From NCBI GenBank assembly GCA_024704765.1, contig JAKMXF010000322.1, forward strand, positions 1 through 64,000: 64,000 bases of DNA. The letters are read 5' to 3'. The notes under the pieces were generated by a model, which was not told where the DNA came from, did no database searches, and saw only the letters and a program-made list of their open reading frames with translations. This document shows positions 44,069-55,040 of this stretch, piece after piece. This DNA is from Oopsacas minuta (Eukaryota > Porifera > Hexactinellida > Lyssacinosida > Leucopsacidae). Within the stretch, counting starts at the first letter, position 1, and each line of letters starts with the position of its first letter. Made by a program: the position numbers and the translations under genes.

Positions 44069-47000
44069 TCAATCCTTAATTTTTGTATCACTAAACCCGG
44101 TATCATCCAAATTGAACTTCACCTTGTCCCCCGAATCGGCGCCTATATTAACAGGGGGTTCGTCATCCTCATCATCCAGCCCATCATGTGTGAACACAAA
44201 GTTATTAGCTCGTGTCTGTCTGAGCCTGGAATAAGCATGTGACACTTTCCTGTACTTCCTTGCATATATGATACCACACCCCACAAATGGAATAATGAGT
44301 AAAATGAATAACACAAGGACAATAGGTAGTCCTACTAATAGTCCTATGAGGGTGTATGTATGTACTGGATCGGGTATACCCTATAGAGTTATATGATAAG
44401 GTGTCATGTATATAATAATATACGCATATGCTTACATTTATTATTTGAGAGTTGATAACTGGAATAGTTTGATTTCCTGTATTCCCAGATATTGTTATGT
44501 CATGTGAGTTTTGGAAATAATTGTTTATTGCTCTGAGGGTAATCAGCTGATCGTTTGCTCCTTTATCTGTGTTGTTCTTAGGCAGTAACTAAACAACAAG
44601 AATAATAAATAAATAACAAACAAACAAACAAACAAACAAACAACTCACCCTAACATACACATCATAAGGCTTATCTATTTGTAAATTTAATTCAACAGAC
44701 AATCTCCACGTCTCAATATGGAACATCTCAATAATTTCAAACATAACAGTATCCTCTACCTGTTGTTCCCATTCATTAACATCAACACCTATAGGTACAT
44801 CTACCCATTGGAATCTGATAATAACATTTTGTTCTATTTCCTTAACACGAGATATCTCTATTATTGTAGATACGTTAGACACCACGTTAGTGAGGGTAAC
44901 CGTAATCTTATACACCTTGTATTTAATGAGAGGAGAGAGAGGGAGCTCCAGACTACCATCTGACACCTATAAATCTATATTATAACACCTCTGTATATGA
45001 TATTATAACTTTAAATACTCACATAGAACTCATGTGTGTTATAAGCCCAGTCATTATGTGAATCATCTGATATAAGAACAGTAACAGGTCCTATGTACAG
45101 TCCGTCGTATGGATCTCTAATTGTGAAGTTAACACTAGCTGTATCTTTAGTAGTACCGGTATTATGCAGAGAGGATACAGTAGATATCACAGAGAGTATA
45201 TACAGCGTCCCTGACACCACATGGTTAATAGTCTCTCCGTCTGTAAGTGATACAGAGTGTACCCTGACTACTTTAGTGCCGGTAGTGGTGTATTGGAATG
45301 TAGTAGTGGGTAATGCAGTCTCTATAATATCTGTACCCTCCTCCCCTACGTCCCATTTGTAAGTAACACCCTCTCTAGGTAGCTCTACGGAATCAGCTGA
45401 TTCTAGGTTCAGGATAACTTTAGTTAGGACCGGGTATGTCTGTCCGTCCTGACGGATCCTTAGATTCTCAGCTGATGGATGTATAACAACTTGTAGACTG
45501 TATGTAATACTAGACACCTCATTATATACCGTCAGCTTTATAGTTACCGTAGTGGCTGATAGGAATTTATGTGTTACCCGAGGAGTAGGAGACTCTACAG
45601 GAGGTTCATCCCCGATCTCCCAGGAGTACATTATAGACCCTAGCAACCAGAGGAATGTATAATATAGGGTAACCTCTACAAACAGGAGGCCAGGGAAGCC
45701 GGAAATTTGTATGGGACTTTGAAATCGTTCTATCCATTTTCCACACCTTTTCCACAAGCCTTGTATATGGAGGATACACTATAACTCACCAGTATATTCA
45801 GTATTATACTGTAAAGTATATGAAGCTTCAAACACTTCATTGAGTCCTAGTATTATAATAGTTGGTGCACTGAATACAGCTGATTGTAATACATCAAGTA
45901 TAGTTATGTTCCTAGCAACTGTAGTGGTACCAGCTATGTTACTAGCCACTATCATGATAGTGTAAACCCCAGGAGCATTGAATGAGTGCTGTAGGTTCTC
46001 AGCTAAAGAGTAAATAAGGTCACTCATGACCTCTCCATCTCCAAAATTGACAGAATAGTTAGTGAAGTCTGTCTCAGTTCCCTGACGAAAATTAATCTGT
46101 ATTTCATGCCCTGGAATGAATAGAGCAGGGTCAGTTGTAGTAGAGAGGGTTAGGGCCCCAGGGATACCGACTACATTGATCACCAGATTCTGTACCACTG
46201 GATCTGACACATGGTTAAACACCTCAATCTACACATTCCATAGTTACAATATCATTACTATAGTAACAAGAATAACTCACATTTATGTAGTATACCCCTT
46301 CAGATTCTAGGAGGTAGGAGAATGTATCTTGACTTATACTCACAGCATTCGCTGTTCCCAGTAAAACGCTCCATCTGACGTCATAGGTACCGACAGGAAG
46401 CACATGTTGGTCAGGTTCTGGTGAGTATACAGTGAGGGAGTACTCTACCATTGTACCGGCAGATATCGGAGATTCCACCCCTGTAACATTGAATGAATCC
46501 ACTACATCAAGTACTACTATGTCTATTGATACGTTATTAACTCCAGCAGAGTTAGAAGCAGATAGATTAATCTAGAATATAAATAGCAATATCCTTGCAT
46601 ATTCATACAGGTTTTAAGAACATGTATCGCTACCCCTAAGCGTATTCTTATAATAGGTATACACGGTATAAATAACAAACAACTCACGGTGTATTTGCCA
46701 GCTCGCGTATACGTATGTGTTACAGTCTCAGATAGTGTGAATCCCTCTATCATCTGCTGTGTACTATTATCCCCATAATCCCACCTATATACTGTAGACT
46801 TCTTACTGCCATATCCCTGTGATAGTATAATAGTTACTACCGCTCCTATCTTGTAGGTATGCATATCAGGACTGAGGACCAGGGATGTAGGGGCCCTGAT
46901 AGGACAGGGATAGATATGGGGAGCGTACGCGTCATAGTCTCCTCCTTCACATTTATCCCCAGGGATCAATCTATACCCTATCGTACTCGTGTAGTTCTTT

Positions 47001-49678
47001 CCCTCCGGACAATCAAAAGGTGCCCCTTCAGGTACCGTGCCCTCTGCAGGGGTACACGGAGAGTCTGTACTCAACTTCTCATAACCTACGTCACAGTCAA
47101 AGTCCTGTAGCTTACAAGGACAAGTAGAAGTGTTGATTGGTCTAATATAGTCTCTCCCATTAAAGCAGCAGACCGCAGGATCCCTCCTCTCGTAGGTAGC
47201 CTTCTCTCCCAGCAGACAGTCACCTCCTTGTCTATGTAATATATATTAATACATTCTATATACACATTCCATTCCTCACCTCTCATCGCTAGGTATCCAT
47301 TTGATATAGTCATCAGGTCCACAGGTCACATTAACAAAATATGAGAAGTTTAGTTGTACTATTAACCATTCTACGAATCGTCCAGGGGTCTTAGCAAATA
47401 GTGTAGCCTATTAGAATATAATTCATTATTGCATAACTACCAAATTAGCCTAAGGAATGCTATAATCATAAATTCATTTGACGTATTAATTATTTAATTA
47501 ATAAGAATTATGGTTACGTGGCTTATTAATTACCTCTAAAGTAGTTGAACCTGGTTCTGTCAGGATTCCAATTACATACAGTTTAGCCGTTGAAATATTT
47601 CTCAGTTGCCATGACAACCCTTCAGTACACGAGTATGTGATACTTTGAGTGTAAACAGAATTCCCAGAGTATTTAGAAACAGCAACTATTACTCCTCCAT
47701 GGTCCAGGAAGGCGTACTCGTATGAACCTCTGTAGAACTCCTCAGTCCATGTGAATCCTATTGATATAATTATACAGCATACCTATTGTATACACCCGTT
47801 ACTATGAAGACTAATATTATGAGTGTTACAATACAGACAGCTGACTGTATTAGTTTGTAGGTCTACCCATTTCCCCTGGTCTTATTCTATGACGTCACAC
47901 TCACCAGCATCTCTTGATAGATACACATTAGAATAGTACTGTCCCCACCAGTAACTGTTAAGGTATTTCCCCGAGTTTCCATGAGCTACTATCAGTCCTA
48001 ACGCATGCTCCTTGGAGTATACACCTGATCTACTGGGCTGATCTATCCTCAGATTCAAGTTACAATCCTCTGCGAGGGTACAATTATCATTTAGGTTTCC
48101 GTTTGAGTCGTAAGGTGGTCTCTTGATATATCCCCATGTGCCCCCTATGATTATACATATGATTAATCTTCACACCTATAAATTAATACAACACATACCC
48201 TTGTCATAAGTGATCTGTGTGAAAGCAGGCCACGTGTTTGGATTAGAAGATATAGGATCTAATCTGTTAGCTATATATGTTCCCTTGATTCCCTCTATCA
48301 TAACCAGCTCTACTGATGCTGCTCTGTTCTCCCAGCTGGTAATTGATGTTCCCTATACAATTATATAATAATGAGATAAGAAATCACTTGCTTAGATGGA
48401 AGATCTTTATCACCTTAAGATTCTGTAATGACAGAGAGTAGGTATACCCCTCAGCATCAGATGTATACAGATTAGTAAGATTTTCGTGATGATACACAGC
48501 TACTAGAGCTTGTTCCTGACTAGCATCTGCTATAAGATAATGCTGCTCCTGTGTCTTTAGAGGGAACATCGCTTCTCTAAACTTACCTCTCTTGTAAGAG
48601 ACGAACAAACCTCCCTCTCCAGTCGTGTCAGACTCGTTCAGCTGTTTCTCAACGAAAATGAATTCATCTATAGAATAATATGATCATATAGTGACCTCGG
48701 ATATATCGAAGTGATTATAACAGCCCCTTAAAAAATATGATATTACTTACTATACAAAAGAAGAGAATTTGTCTCCACAGCTCCTAGGTCAGGGTCAAAT
48801 ACAACTTTACTCAACTTGTCACTAACAATAGAAGCCTTCCACACATAAGTATTGTTATCTATTTGAGTCTCAAAATACACTGTAGGGTCTGTAGCAGTAG
48901 GATCCCACACATAAGCTTGTACTCCAGTATCTATACAGATAATACAGTTATAATTAAGTTATAAAGGTGTGAAAATATGTACCTATCTGTGTCCAGGTCG
49001 CTCCGAAATCAGACGATATGTAAAGCTCCATGTGTTCTGAATCATACGCTATCACAGCCTCCTCAATGCTCGGATGGAATGTTAGGGTTTTGGGATCAAA
49101 TGACACATCTGTTACACGATAATCATCTCCACCATTAAGTGTTCTATAAATAACATAATTATGTATCCTAGCAACGATAATAATGTATAGGAATGTGGTT
49201 ACCTATATAGCCTGTTATTCTTCTGGTCAGTTAGGATAAGTTTTTCCTTATTCAGAGAAATATAGAAATAGTTAATTATTGCGTCAGCTGGTAGTTTGTT
49301 GGTGTCATTTGTGTACTCCCTCCCGAAATCAGTGGTTCGCCAGAGGTTAGATTGTACCACAAGTGATGAAGCATATCTCTGGGTAACTATGAAGATCTTG
49401 GGAGAATAGGCGCCAGAATAATGGACCAATGCGTACCCGTTATTGTCATTAGTTAGAGCAGAAGTGTGAGAGAATGAATCATTCCCGGGATTAGCACGTT
49501 TGGGTCGTGTTATTTTCTGTTTCAGCTCAGAGTTATCCTCACGGAATGTGTCCAAATTAATCTCTTGAGGTGTTGCTGTATGTGGCACATGTAGACGCGA
49601 TGTGATAGCGCCATATGACGTCATTGCACCCATAACACATAACAGCGATAAAAACAGCAATCTCATTTTGCTACTCAA
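44069..49678 (-). CDS. SORCS-like VPS10-domain sorting receptor with PKD domains
   Basis: A large multi-exon receptor, roughly 1,400 residues. Signal peptide LLFLSLLCVMGAM precedes a propeptide with a furin-type site (ITRPKRAN) near residue 60. A VPS10 ten-bladed propeller follows (SNLWRTTDFGREY, WTQIG-type and VYLSRDAG blades), then the cysteine-rich Sortilin_C/10CC module (CPEGKNYTSTIGYRLIPGDK). Several PKD-type beta-sandwiches follow, recognisable by YRWDYGDNSTQ, YSVNFGDGE and YKWDVGEEG. A single membrane helix (MLFILLIIPFVGCGIIYARK) leads to a short tail with an acidic cluster (GLDDEDDEPP), similar in type to the GGA/AP-1 signals of sortilin relatives. Such receptors shuttle ligands between Golgi, surface and endosomes with retromer; SNX3 is in the same window. 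SORCS fits best because of the PKD modules. Confidence 0.87.
46611..46654. mobile_element. 44-bp MITE-like foldback element in a SORCS-like intron
   Basis: GTTTTAAGAACATGTATCGC at the left and GCGTATTCTTATAATAG at the right form imperfect inverted repeats around TACCCCTAA. Read in reverse complement, it matches the element at 27624-27674 in both ends and interior. It sits just inside a short intron between two PKD-encoding exons. Confidence 0.5.
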
Positions 49679-50303
49679 ACATACAAAAAGTTATTTACTA
49701 GTAATTATCAATAAATAGATTAGTTTACAGGAAGAATAACATTTAATTACAAGTAACTATGGAATAGATATTATTTATCTCAGTGCATATAAATTACTAA
49801 CCGCTGTCTAGTGATGATAATGATACCCTAACAACCATATTGTCGTAAAAAATGTAATCAATACCTCTACTATAAAATTAAATGCTGGATATGCTGTTAC
49901 GACAAGTAGGCCTTACTGGAGGTTATAAATCAAGATGATCTCACAAGAAATGAAAAGAAAATAATTCCAAGTTCTTCTGATAAAGGTAAACTACTAAAAT
50001 TTCTATTCCATGTATCAGCTATATCATAGAGCTTCTAATAGGAGTATTAGTTCTGTAAAATACTGTAATTTCTACAGATGTAAGGACAAGGGGACGAAGG
50101 GGACGAATAGGGAGGTCGTTATGGAGGGATAGTTGGGTATTACCGTCCTTAAGCGAGGGATATTATCATATCCAATAGGTGATAATATATATGTAACATA
50201 TTTGAATGCGTATATATCACTGACAATAATAGTTCAGTATATAAACTACACTACAACTAGACTCAATAATAGTCTGTTTGATTACTTATTTGTTTACTAG
50301 TAG
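49679..50303. other. Intergenic region between SORCS-like and calmodulin-like genes
   Basis: About 625 bases separate two divergent genes. A purine-rich patch occurs near 50085-50140. I see no open frame, repeat family or RNA gene. Promoters for both genes should lie here. Confidence 0.45.
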
Positions 50304-51139
50304 ATGGCAAAAGCAGAGAAACAAGAGCCCAAATCTCCACTAGATTCTAAAGATAAGAATAATGAATTTTTCGAAGCTTTCAAGTTATTCGACAGAGACA
50401 GTGATGGCAAAATATCTGGAGTAGAACTCAAAGAAGTAAGTAAATATACAGAATAGACCGGTATATGTATATTGACACCTATTAATGAATGTACATATGT
50501 AGATAATGCATTCCTTGGGTCAACACCCAACAGAGGAGGAGATACAGGATATGATAAACGAGGTAGATACTGATGGTAATGGTACCATAGAATTTCACGA
50601 GTTCGAAAAGATGATGATTACTAGGCCTGGGAAGGATGATGACGCTGATCTTAGAGAAGCTTTCAAAGTATTTGATAAAGATGGTAACGGATCGATAAGT
50701 AAAGAAGAATTAAAAGCTGTAAGTAGATTACAATAGAACCTATTACTAACACCTAATGTGACCATCCGTTAGTGTTCATATTAACGAGGTATTATACTTG
50801 GAGAAAAGGACCAGGACAGTTAGGGACACTAGTGGACAATGATCGGCTTTGTATCCATAATGTCGTATTGAATACTTTTGGATCAAATTCAAATACAATA
50901 AACTCCTGTTACATCTAACACGGATATATAGAAGCTGTTATCACAATCCCTAGAGCTTTGATATAACAGGAATTGAGTATAATTATATTATCTGTATCCT
51001 TTAGGTTATGGAAAGTCTGGGAGAGAATATGACAGAGATTGAGTTGAAAGAAATGATGAATGAAGCTGATACTAACGGAGATGGTGAAGTTGATTATGAT
51101 GAATTCAAGAGGATGATGTGTCAAACTGAAACTAAATAA
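50304..51139 (+). CDS. Calmodulin-like four-EF-hand protein
   Basis: Three exons, 50304-50435, 50503-50718 and 51005-51139, encode about 160 residues. An N-terminal extension ([20 protein letters not shown]) replaces the usual MADQLTEEQ. Four canonical EF-hand loops follow: [36 protein letters not shown] and [12 protein letters not shown], with intact calcium-ligand positions 1, 3, 5 and 12 in each. Length and spacing fit calmodulin or troponin-C/centrin-like sensors; the TRPGKDDD linker and C-terminus CQTETK make it calmodulin-related but not calmodulin itself. The last intron is longer than usual (286 bases) and holds a dispersed-repeat fragment at about 50925-50985. Confidence 0.93.
50925..50985. 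repeat. Dispersed-repeat fragment in a calmodulin-like intron
   Basis: The stretch CGGATATATAGAAGCTGTTA followed by TCACAATCCCTAGAGC and TTTGATATAACAGGAATT matches, in reverse complement, the start of the element at about 51643-51690 (GTTATATCAAAGCTTAAGGG). A further partial copy is at 48703-48745. It is non-coding. Confidence 0.5.
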
Positions 51140-51263
51140 GTTACAAAGTGTAAGAGTGAAGATTTACCTTTTATAGTTTTGATATTCTGTTTGTTTGTGA
51201 GTTAATAATACAAATATTAAACTTCAAAATAATAAGCAAAAATATTGTTTATGGCAAGAATGG

Positions 51264-51399
51264 CCTCCCATAGACGTGTAGGGTATAGAGTACTGGTTGG
51301 GTAACATGTACCTCCCATAGACTTGTAGGGTATAGAGTACTGGTTGGGTAACATGTACCTCCCATAGACTTGTAGGGTATAGAGTACTGGTTGGGTAAT
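51264..51399. repeat. 47-bp tandem repeat, nearly three copies
   Basis: CCTCCCATAGAC(G/T)TGTAGG recurs at 51264, 51311 and 51358, with a 47-base period; the third copy is cut short at TTGGGTAAT. It lies just 3' of the calmodulin-like gene and before the convergent CHMP3 gene. No function is evident. Confidence 0.93.
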
Positions 51400-51501
51400 A
51401 TTCCGCGTTAAATATACTGACATCTTAACAAATGTACATTATAGATAACTCACATATGTGTAATACAAATATAATCAGCTGATATTCTAATAATAGAACA
51501 G

Positions 51502-52823
51502 TTAGCTTCTCAATGCATTCAGACGTGCTGCCATAGTCTCTACGTCATCTTCATCTGCCTCTGGTTCCTAGTAACAAATAGCATACTAAAATATGTGACA
51601 GAGGAATATCTTCTAAACAGTTGATATGATACAATCTATCCCGGTTATATCAAAGCTTAAGGGACCGTGATCATTACTTGAAACATATGCTAGTATAAGC
51701 AGGCATTTCTATATAACGATAACATATCCCTAGTCCATTAATACTAACGGGAGCAGGTTCTGGAGCTATTGGTAGAGGTCCATGAGACTCCAGTACTTGA
51801 TTAAGTATCTTCTCCACCTCTGAGTTAGCTACATCCTCTAGATCCTCATCATCTAGAGTGCTTAGAGTGTCAGTAAGCATTTCATCTATAACTCCTGCCT
51901 GATAGATAACTCAATAACATTCCTATTCTACACCATAGTTACCATGGATATACGTATAACCAACCTTATGCATTTCTTTAGCTAAGTCCATCATTGTTTT
52001 CCTTATTTCTGGGAGCTTAATAACTTTCTCCATAGCCTTCATGACCTCTGTGCTCTTCTCCATAGACCCAGCCATTCGAATCATAGCTACAAATAATAAT
52101 AAGGAGGTCTGTGTATCCGTTAGTTAGTAAATATATTGTGTAGTTGAATTTGCAATAATGACAATATTCATGTAGTAGGTAAACTTGATGCGGGCGGTGT
52201 AGCTGAAACAAGTTTCCTACTAACAGGGGATTAAATAACTGACTAACCTAGCTGATGATCCATCTGCATAGAAACAGAGTTCAACTGAGCCTTACTAGCA
52301 TAAATTTTATTAATAACTCTACGGGATTGTACCATCTCCTTAGCTAGTATCTTAGCTGCATCCATATTACCCTTTTTAGCAGCATCTTTAATCTGTTTAG
52401 TGACCTTCAGTTCTTCTCTCTGTATCCCTCTAATCTGTCTGTCCATACCGTTACTCTCCTTACGTAGGGCTTGTTTCCATTCTTTAACCTAAAACAGTAG
52501 ATTATGCCTAAACCTTGAAATTGGTATTATCCATGGTCCAGTTAACACAGTAGAACTCGAGAAGATGTAGTATGTTTTCCTGAGGGGGTAGGTCTTATCC
52601 GAGTTCTGCCGTGTATAAGATAGCCTCTTCAATGACCCCACTCCCTCGCTGAGGGGTATATCCAAATACCAACGAGATAACCATGGAAACTGGGACATAA
52701 CACCTCACATAAGCACGTTAGAGAGTTGGTGAATATATTCCCCGTACAAAGGTGTTAAAATATGAATAATCACCCCAGCTACTATAATATTACCTGTTCC
52801 TTAGGGTCTTTCTTTTTGAACAT
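51502..52823 (-). CDS. CHMP3: ESCRT-III subunit CHMP3 (VPS24)
   Basis: Exons from 52823 to 51502 encode about 215 residues. The basic helical core reads MFKKKDPKEQ, then MDRQIRGIQREELKVTKQIK, DAAKKGNMDAAKILAKEM, YASKAQLNSVSMQM, and GSMEKSTEVMKAMEKVIKLP. The C-terminal acidic half ends ETMAARLNALRS, a MIM1-type VPS4-binding helix identical in layout to CHMP3. The protein co-polymerises with CHMP2/CHMP4 during vesicle budding and abscission. Human CHMP3 starts MGLFG with a myristoylation site, which is absent here. A 300-base intron after the first exon is unusually long. VTA1, which helps VPS4 act on CHMPs, is also in this window. Confidence 0.92.
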
Positions 52824-53059
52824 GATAAAAATATCTAATTTATAAAGCAAACAATAACAAATGATTAATAACAAGCAAAAATAATACAAATAAAAAGGTG
52901 TGAAGATAATATATTCATATAATATCCCTCAAAGAGTAACAGATATATACAAAATAATCAATAATTCATGGAAAATATATTCTTAACAAAACTGATTCAT
53001 ATATTAACAAATAGCTAACAATAAATAACAATATGCATACCAATTGTCAATCACGGTAA

Positions 53060-54577
53060 CTAGCTTCTAAAATCATTGAATACGGAATGAAACCCGTCCT
53101 TCTCAATTCCCAATTTTGTGATTGTAATATTTTGGAGAGAAGGAACATCCGGTTTATAGAAGCTCATGATATCTGATATCTGTGGGGTAAGCTCTTGGGG
53201 TAAATACCAACAAGCTATTGTTAGAAAATCCTGTAACTCCTGCTGGATAAATAGTTCCTGTTTATTAGGCTGATTAAGTACATTCTTGAGTGACATAATG
53301 GTAACTAAGAGATAAGTACTCATCAATTTTGGGTCTGTGTATATCTGACAATGTTTGGGTACGAATAAGGCGTGAATAAACGGAACTATAGTACTGCAAT
53401 TATATCCATTCTTAGTTTCATATTGATACAGCTGGTTCCATTTATGTAGGGCTAGAAATGACGTCATCATATGTTCTATACAAGAAAGATCTTGCTTAGA
53501 GAAATTAGGGATTCTTGGATTAATGAGGACGTTCATGAAGAATTGTAACAATAAATATTTGAGGAAGAAGTGTCCGTTCCGCTGTGTGGATTCTCTGAGG
53601 ACTTCTAGGAGTATTTGGAATATTCCCTTCTGTGTAAGAATCTTATGTGACTCACAAGAGTGTGATAATCTACATATGATAGTAGCCTCTGGAAATCTAT
53701 CGTTAGAATTAAGATTAGTCTCAATTCTATCTTCCAAACATTCAGCTATCTTAAGAATTGACTTAGGATTATCTATCATTATTTGTCTAGCTCCTGGTAT
53801 CTCTACTAACATCTGTGTAAGCCCCAGAGCGTGATGTACCAGTATATTATGTTCTATATTATCGGTAAGGACCCTAAGGGCTAGTTGTAAGCACTCCATG
53901 TTAAGGAGTAATAATTTTTCTTGTAGGGTGTCAGCAAAACCCCATAGCGATAGAAATAGGTCCTTCTCGAACTCCACGATTACGCTAAGGTTCCTCCCCA
54001 GTGGTCCCATGTCTACGGTCCATTTTAACAGCCCCATGAGCTTATCTAGACCCCCCTGACTGACGAAATATAACTTCCCCGCCTCCGTCTCTGGAGTATT
54101 CCAGGGCAGGAATACTATGAAGGTTAAACTTCTAAGAAAGGATTCTTTATCACTAATAATCTGTAACAGATCTGTCCGTACATCTTTGTCATAACAATTA
54201 GAGAATCTCTGACAGGTTCCCGTGAGACTATCAATGTCCGCTAAGATCTCATCTATAATATCAACTTTAGCTGTAGCATAGTAGAATATGTCCAAATTAT
54301 CACCTTGCTTGAAGTGTAGATGAGATAGAGGGAGGGTATCGTCTACAATTGGACCCTCTGAGTACAGAACCTGTATCTGACACACCTCTGGTATCTTATA
54401 GTTCCTCTTTATAGCTTTCCTCACGTGTCCAATGGTTACAGTTTCATAGTACTCCTGGTAGGTGTTTAGTCGGGGAATTTGTAGATCTGTCTGTGTCAGA
54501 TTGTCCGTTGTGTCCTCACATTTCGTGAGACAGTGGAGATTAACCCCCAGACTAAAATGTGTGTCGTGGTATGTCAT
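53060..54577 (-). CDS. Orphan protein with ubiquitin-like N-terminus and armadillo-like helices
   Basis: An intronless frame of about 505 residues from ATG at 54577. The open frame extends to 54646, but that lead (hydrophobic, in front of a CTCTGGTAACTATGG motif) looks like leader sequence. I do not recognise the family. Residues about 40-100 look like a ubiquitin-like fold (TVGHVRKAIKRNYKIP-type helix, IQVLYSEGPIVDDTLPLSHL, then FKQGDNLDIFYYAT). The remainder is helical with repeated leucine-rich pairs (KLYFVSQGGLDKLMGLLKW, LVHHALGLTQMLVE, ILTQKGIFQILLEVLRES) as in armadillo/HEAT proteins. A UBL plus ARM combination could be a proteasome- or ligase-linked adaptor, but that is only a guess. 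The C-terminus is not distinctive. Confidence 0.75.
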   Translation of the reverse strand: MTYHDTHFSLGVNLHCLTKCEDTTDNLTQTDLQIPRLNTYQEYYETVTIGHVRKAIKRNYKIPEVCQIQVLYSEGPIVDDTLPLSHLHFKQGDNLDIFYYATAKVDIIDEILADIDSLTGTCQRFSNCYDKDVRTDLLQIISDKESFLRSLTFIVFLPWNTPETEAGKLYFVSQGGLDKLMGLLKWTVDMGPLGRNLSVIVEFEKDLFLSLWGFADTLQEKLLLLNMECLQLALRVLTDNIEHNILVHHALGLTQMLVEIPGARQIMIDNPKSILKIAECLEDRIETNLNSNDRFPEATIICRLSHSCESHKILTQKGIFQILLEVLRESTQRNGHFFLKYLLLQFFMNVLINPRIPNFSKQDLSCIEHMMTSFLALHKWNQLYQYETKNGYNCSTIVPFIHALFVPKHCQIYTDPKLMSTYLLVTIMSLKNVLNQPNKQELFIQQELQDFLTIACWYLPQELTPQISDIMSFYKPDVPSLQNITITKLGIEKDGFHSVFNDFRS

Positions 54578-54904
54578 ACTAATTGAAATAGGAAAATATA
54601 CTATATATATCATACAGCTCACCATAGTTACCAGAGGATGACACAAGAATGCATGTTGTATGATAACTATTAATAATATTCAAATTATATAATCTGTGTG
54701 GTTTCAACCACAAATTGTAAAGAATCTGCCTAGTGATATATGCATTCAATGGAATGTGTGATAAGTGATATAGTATATATGGTTGCAGATTTGTATTATT
54801 TCCTTGGTTACAGAAAACTACAGAAGAATGTATGCCACAAATAATTCAATAATGATTAGATATTTAAGATAGTTTGGGAAGTGGAACTTGTATCTGAGTA
54901 CTAG

Positions 54905-54995
54905 TAAACAAAACGAATAAATAAACAAACAAACGAATAAATAAACAAACAAACAAACAAACAAACAAACAAACAAACAAACAAACAAACAAGTA
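54905..54995. repeat. (AAAC)n simple-sequence tract
   Basis: An AAAC/AAAT tetranucleotide run of about 90 bases with a few AAAT interruptions, located about 45 bases upstream of the ARL gene at 55041. Its reverse-strand reading frame (Phe-Val-Cys-Leu repeats) is an artefact. Shorter tracts of the same kind occur in several introns of the window. Confidence 0.95.
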
Positions 54996-55040
54996 AACAA
55001 ACCTATCAACAATACATCCCTCTCTAATTAGCTATATACA

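Noticed and set aside
52489-52698. 69-residue frame inside the first CHMP3 intron
   Set aside because: It has no domain or conserved look, lies wholly within an intron of a well-supported gene, and an intron of that size contains such a frame by chance.
54818-55012. Phe/Val/Cys/Leu-repeat frame on the minus strand
   Set aside because: Translation of an AAAC tetranucleotide tract, not a gene.
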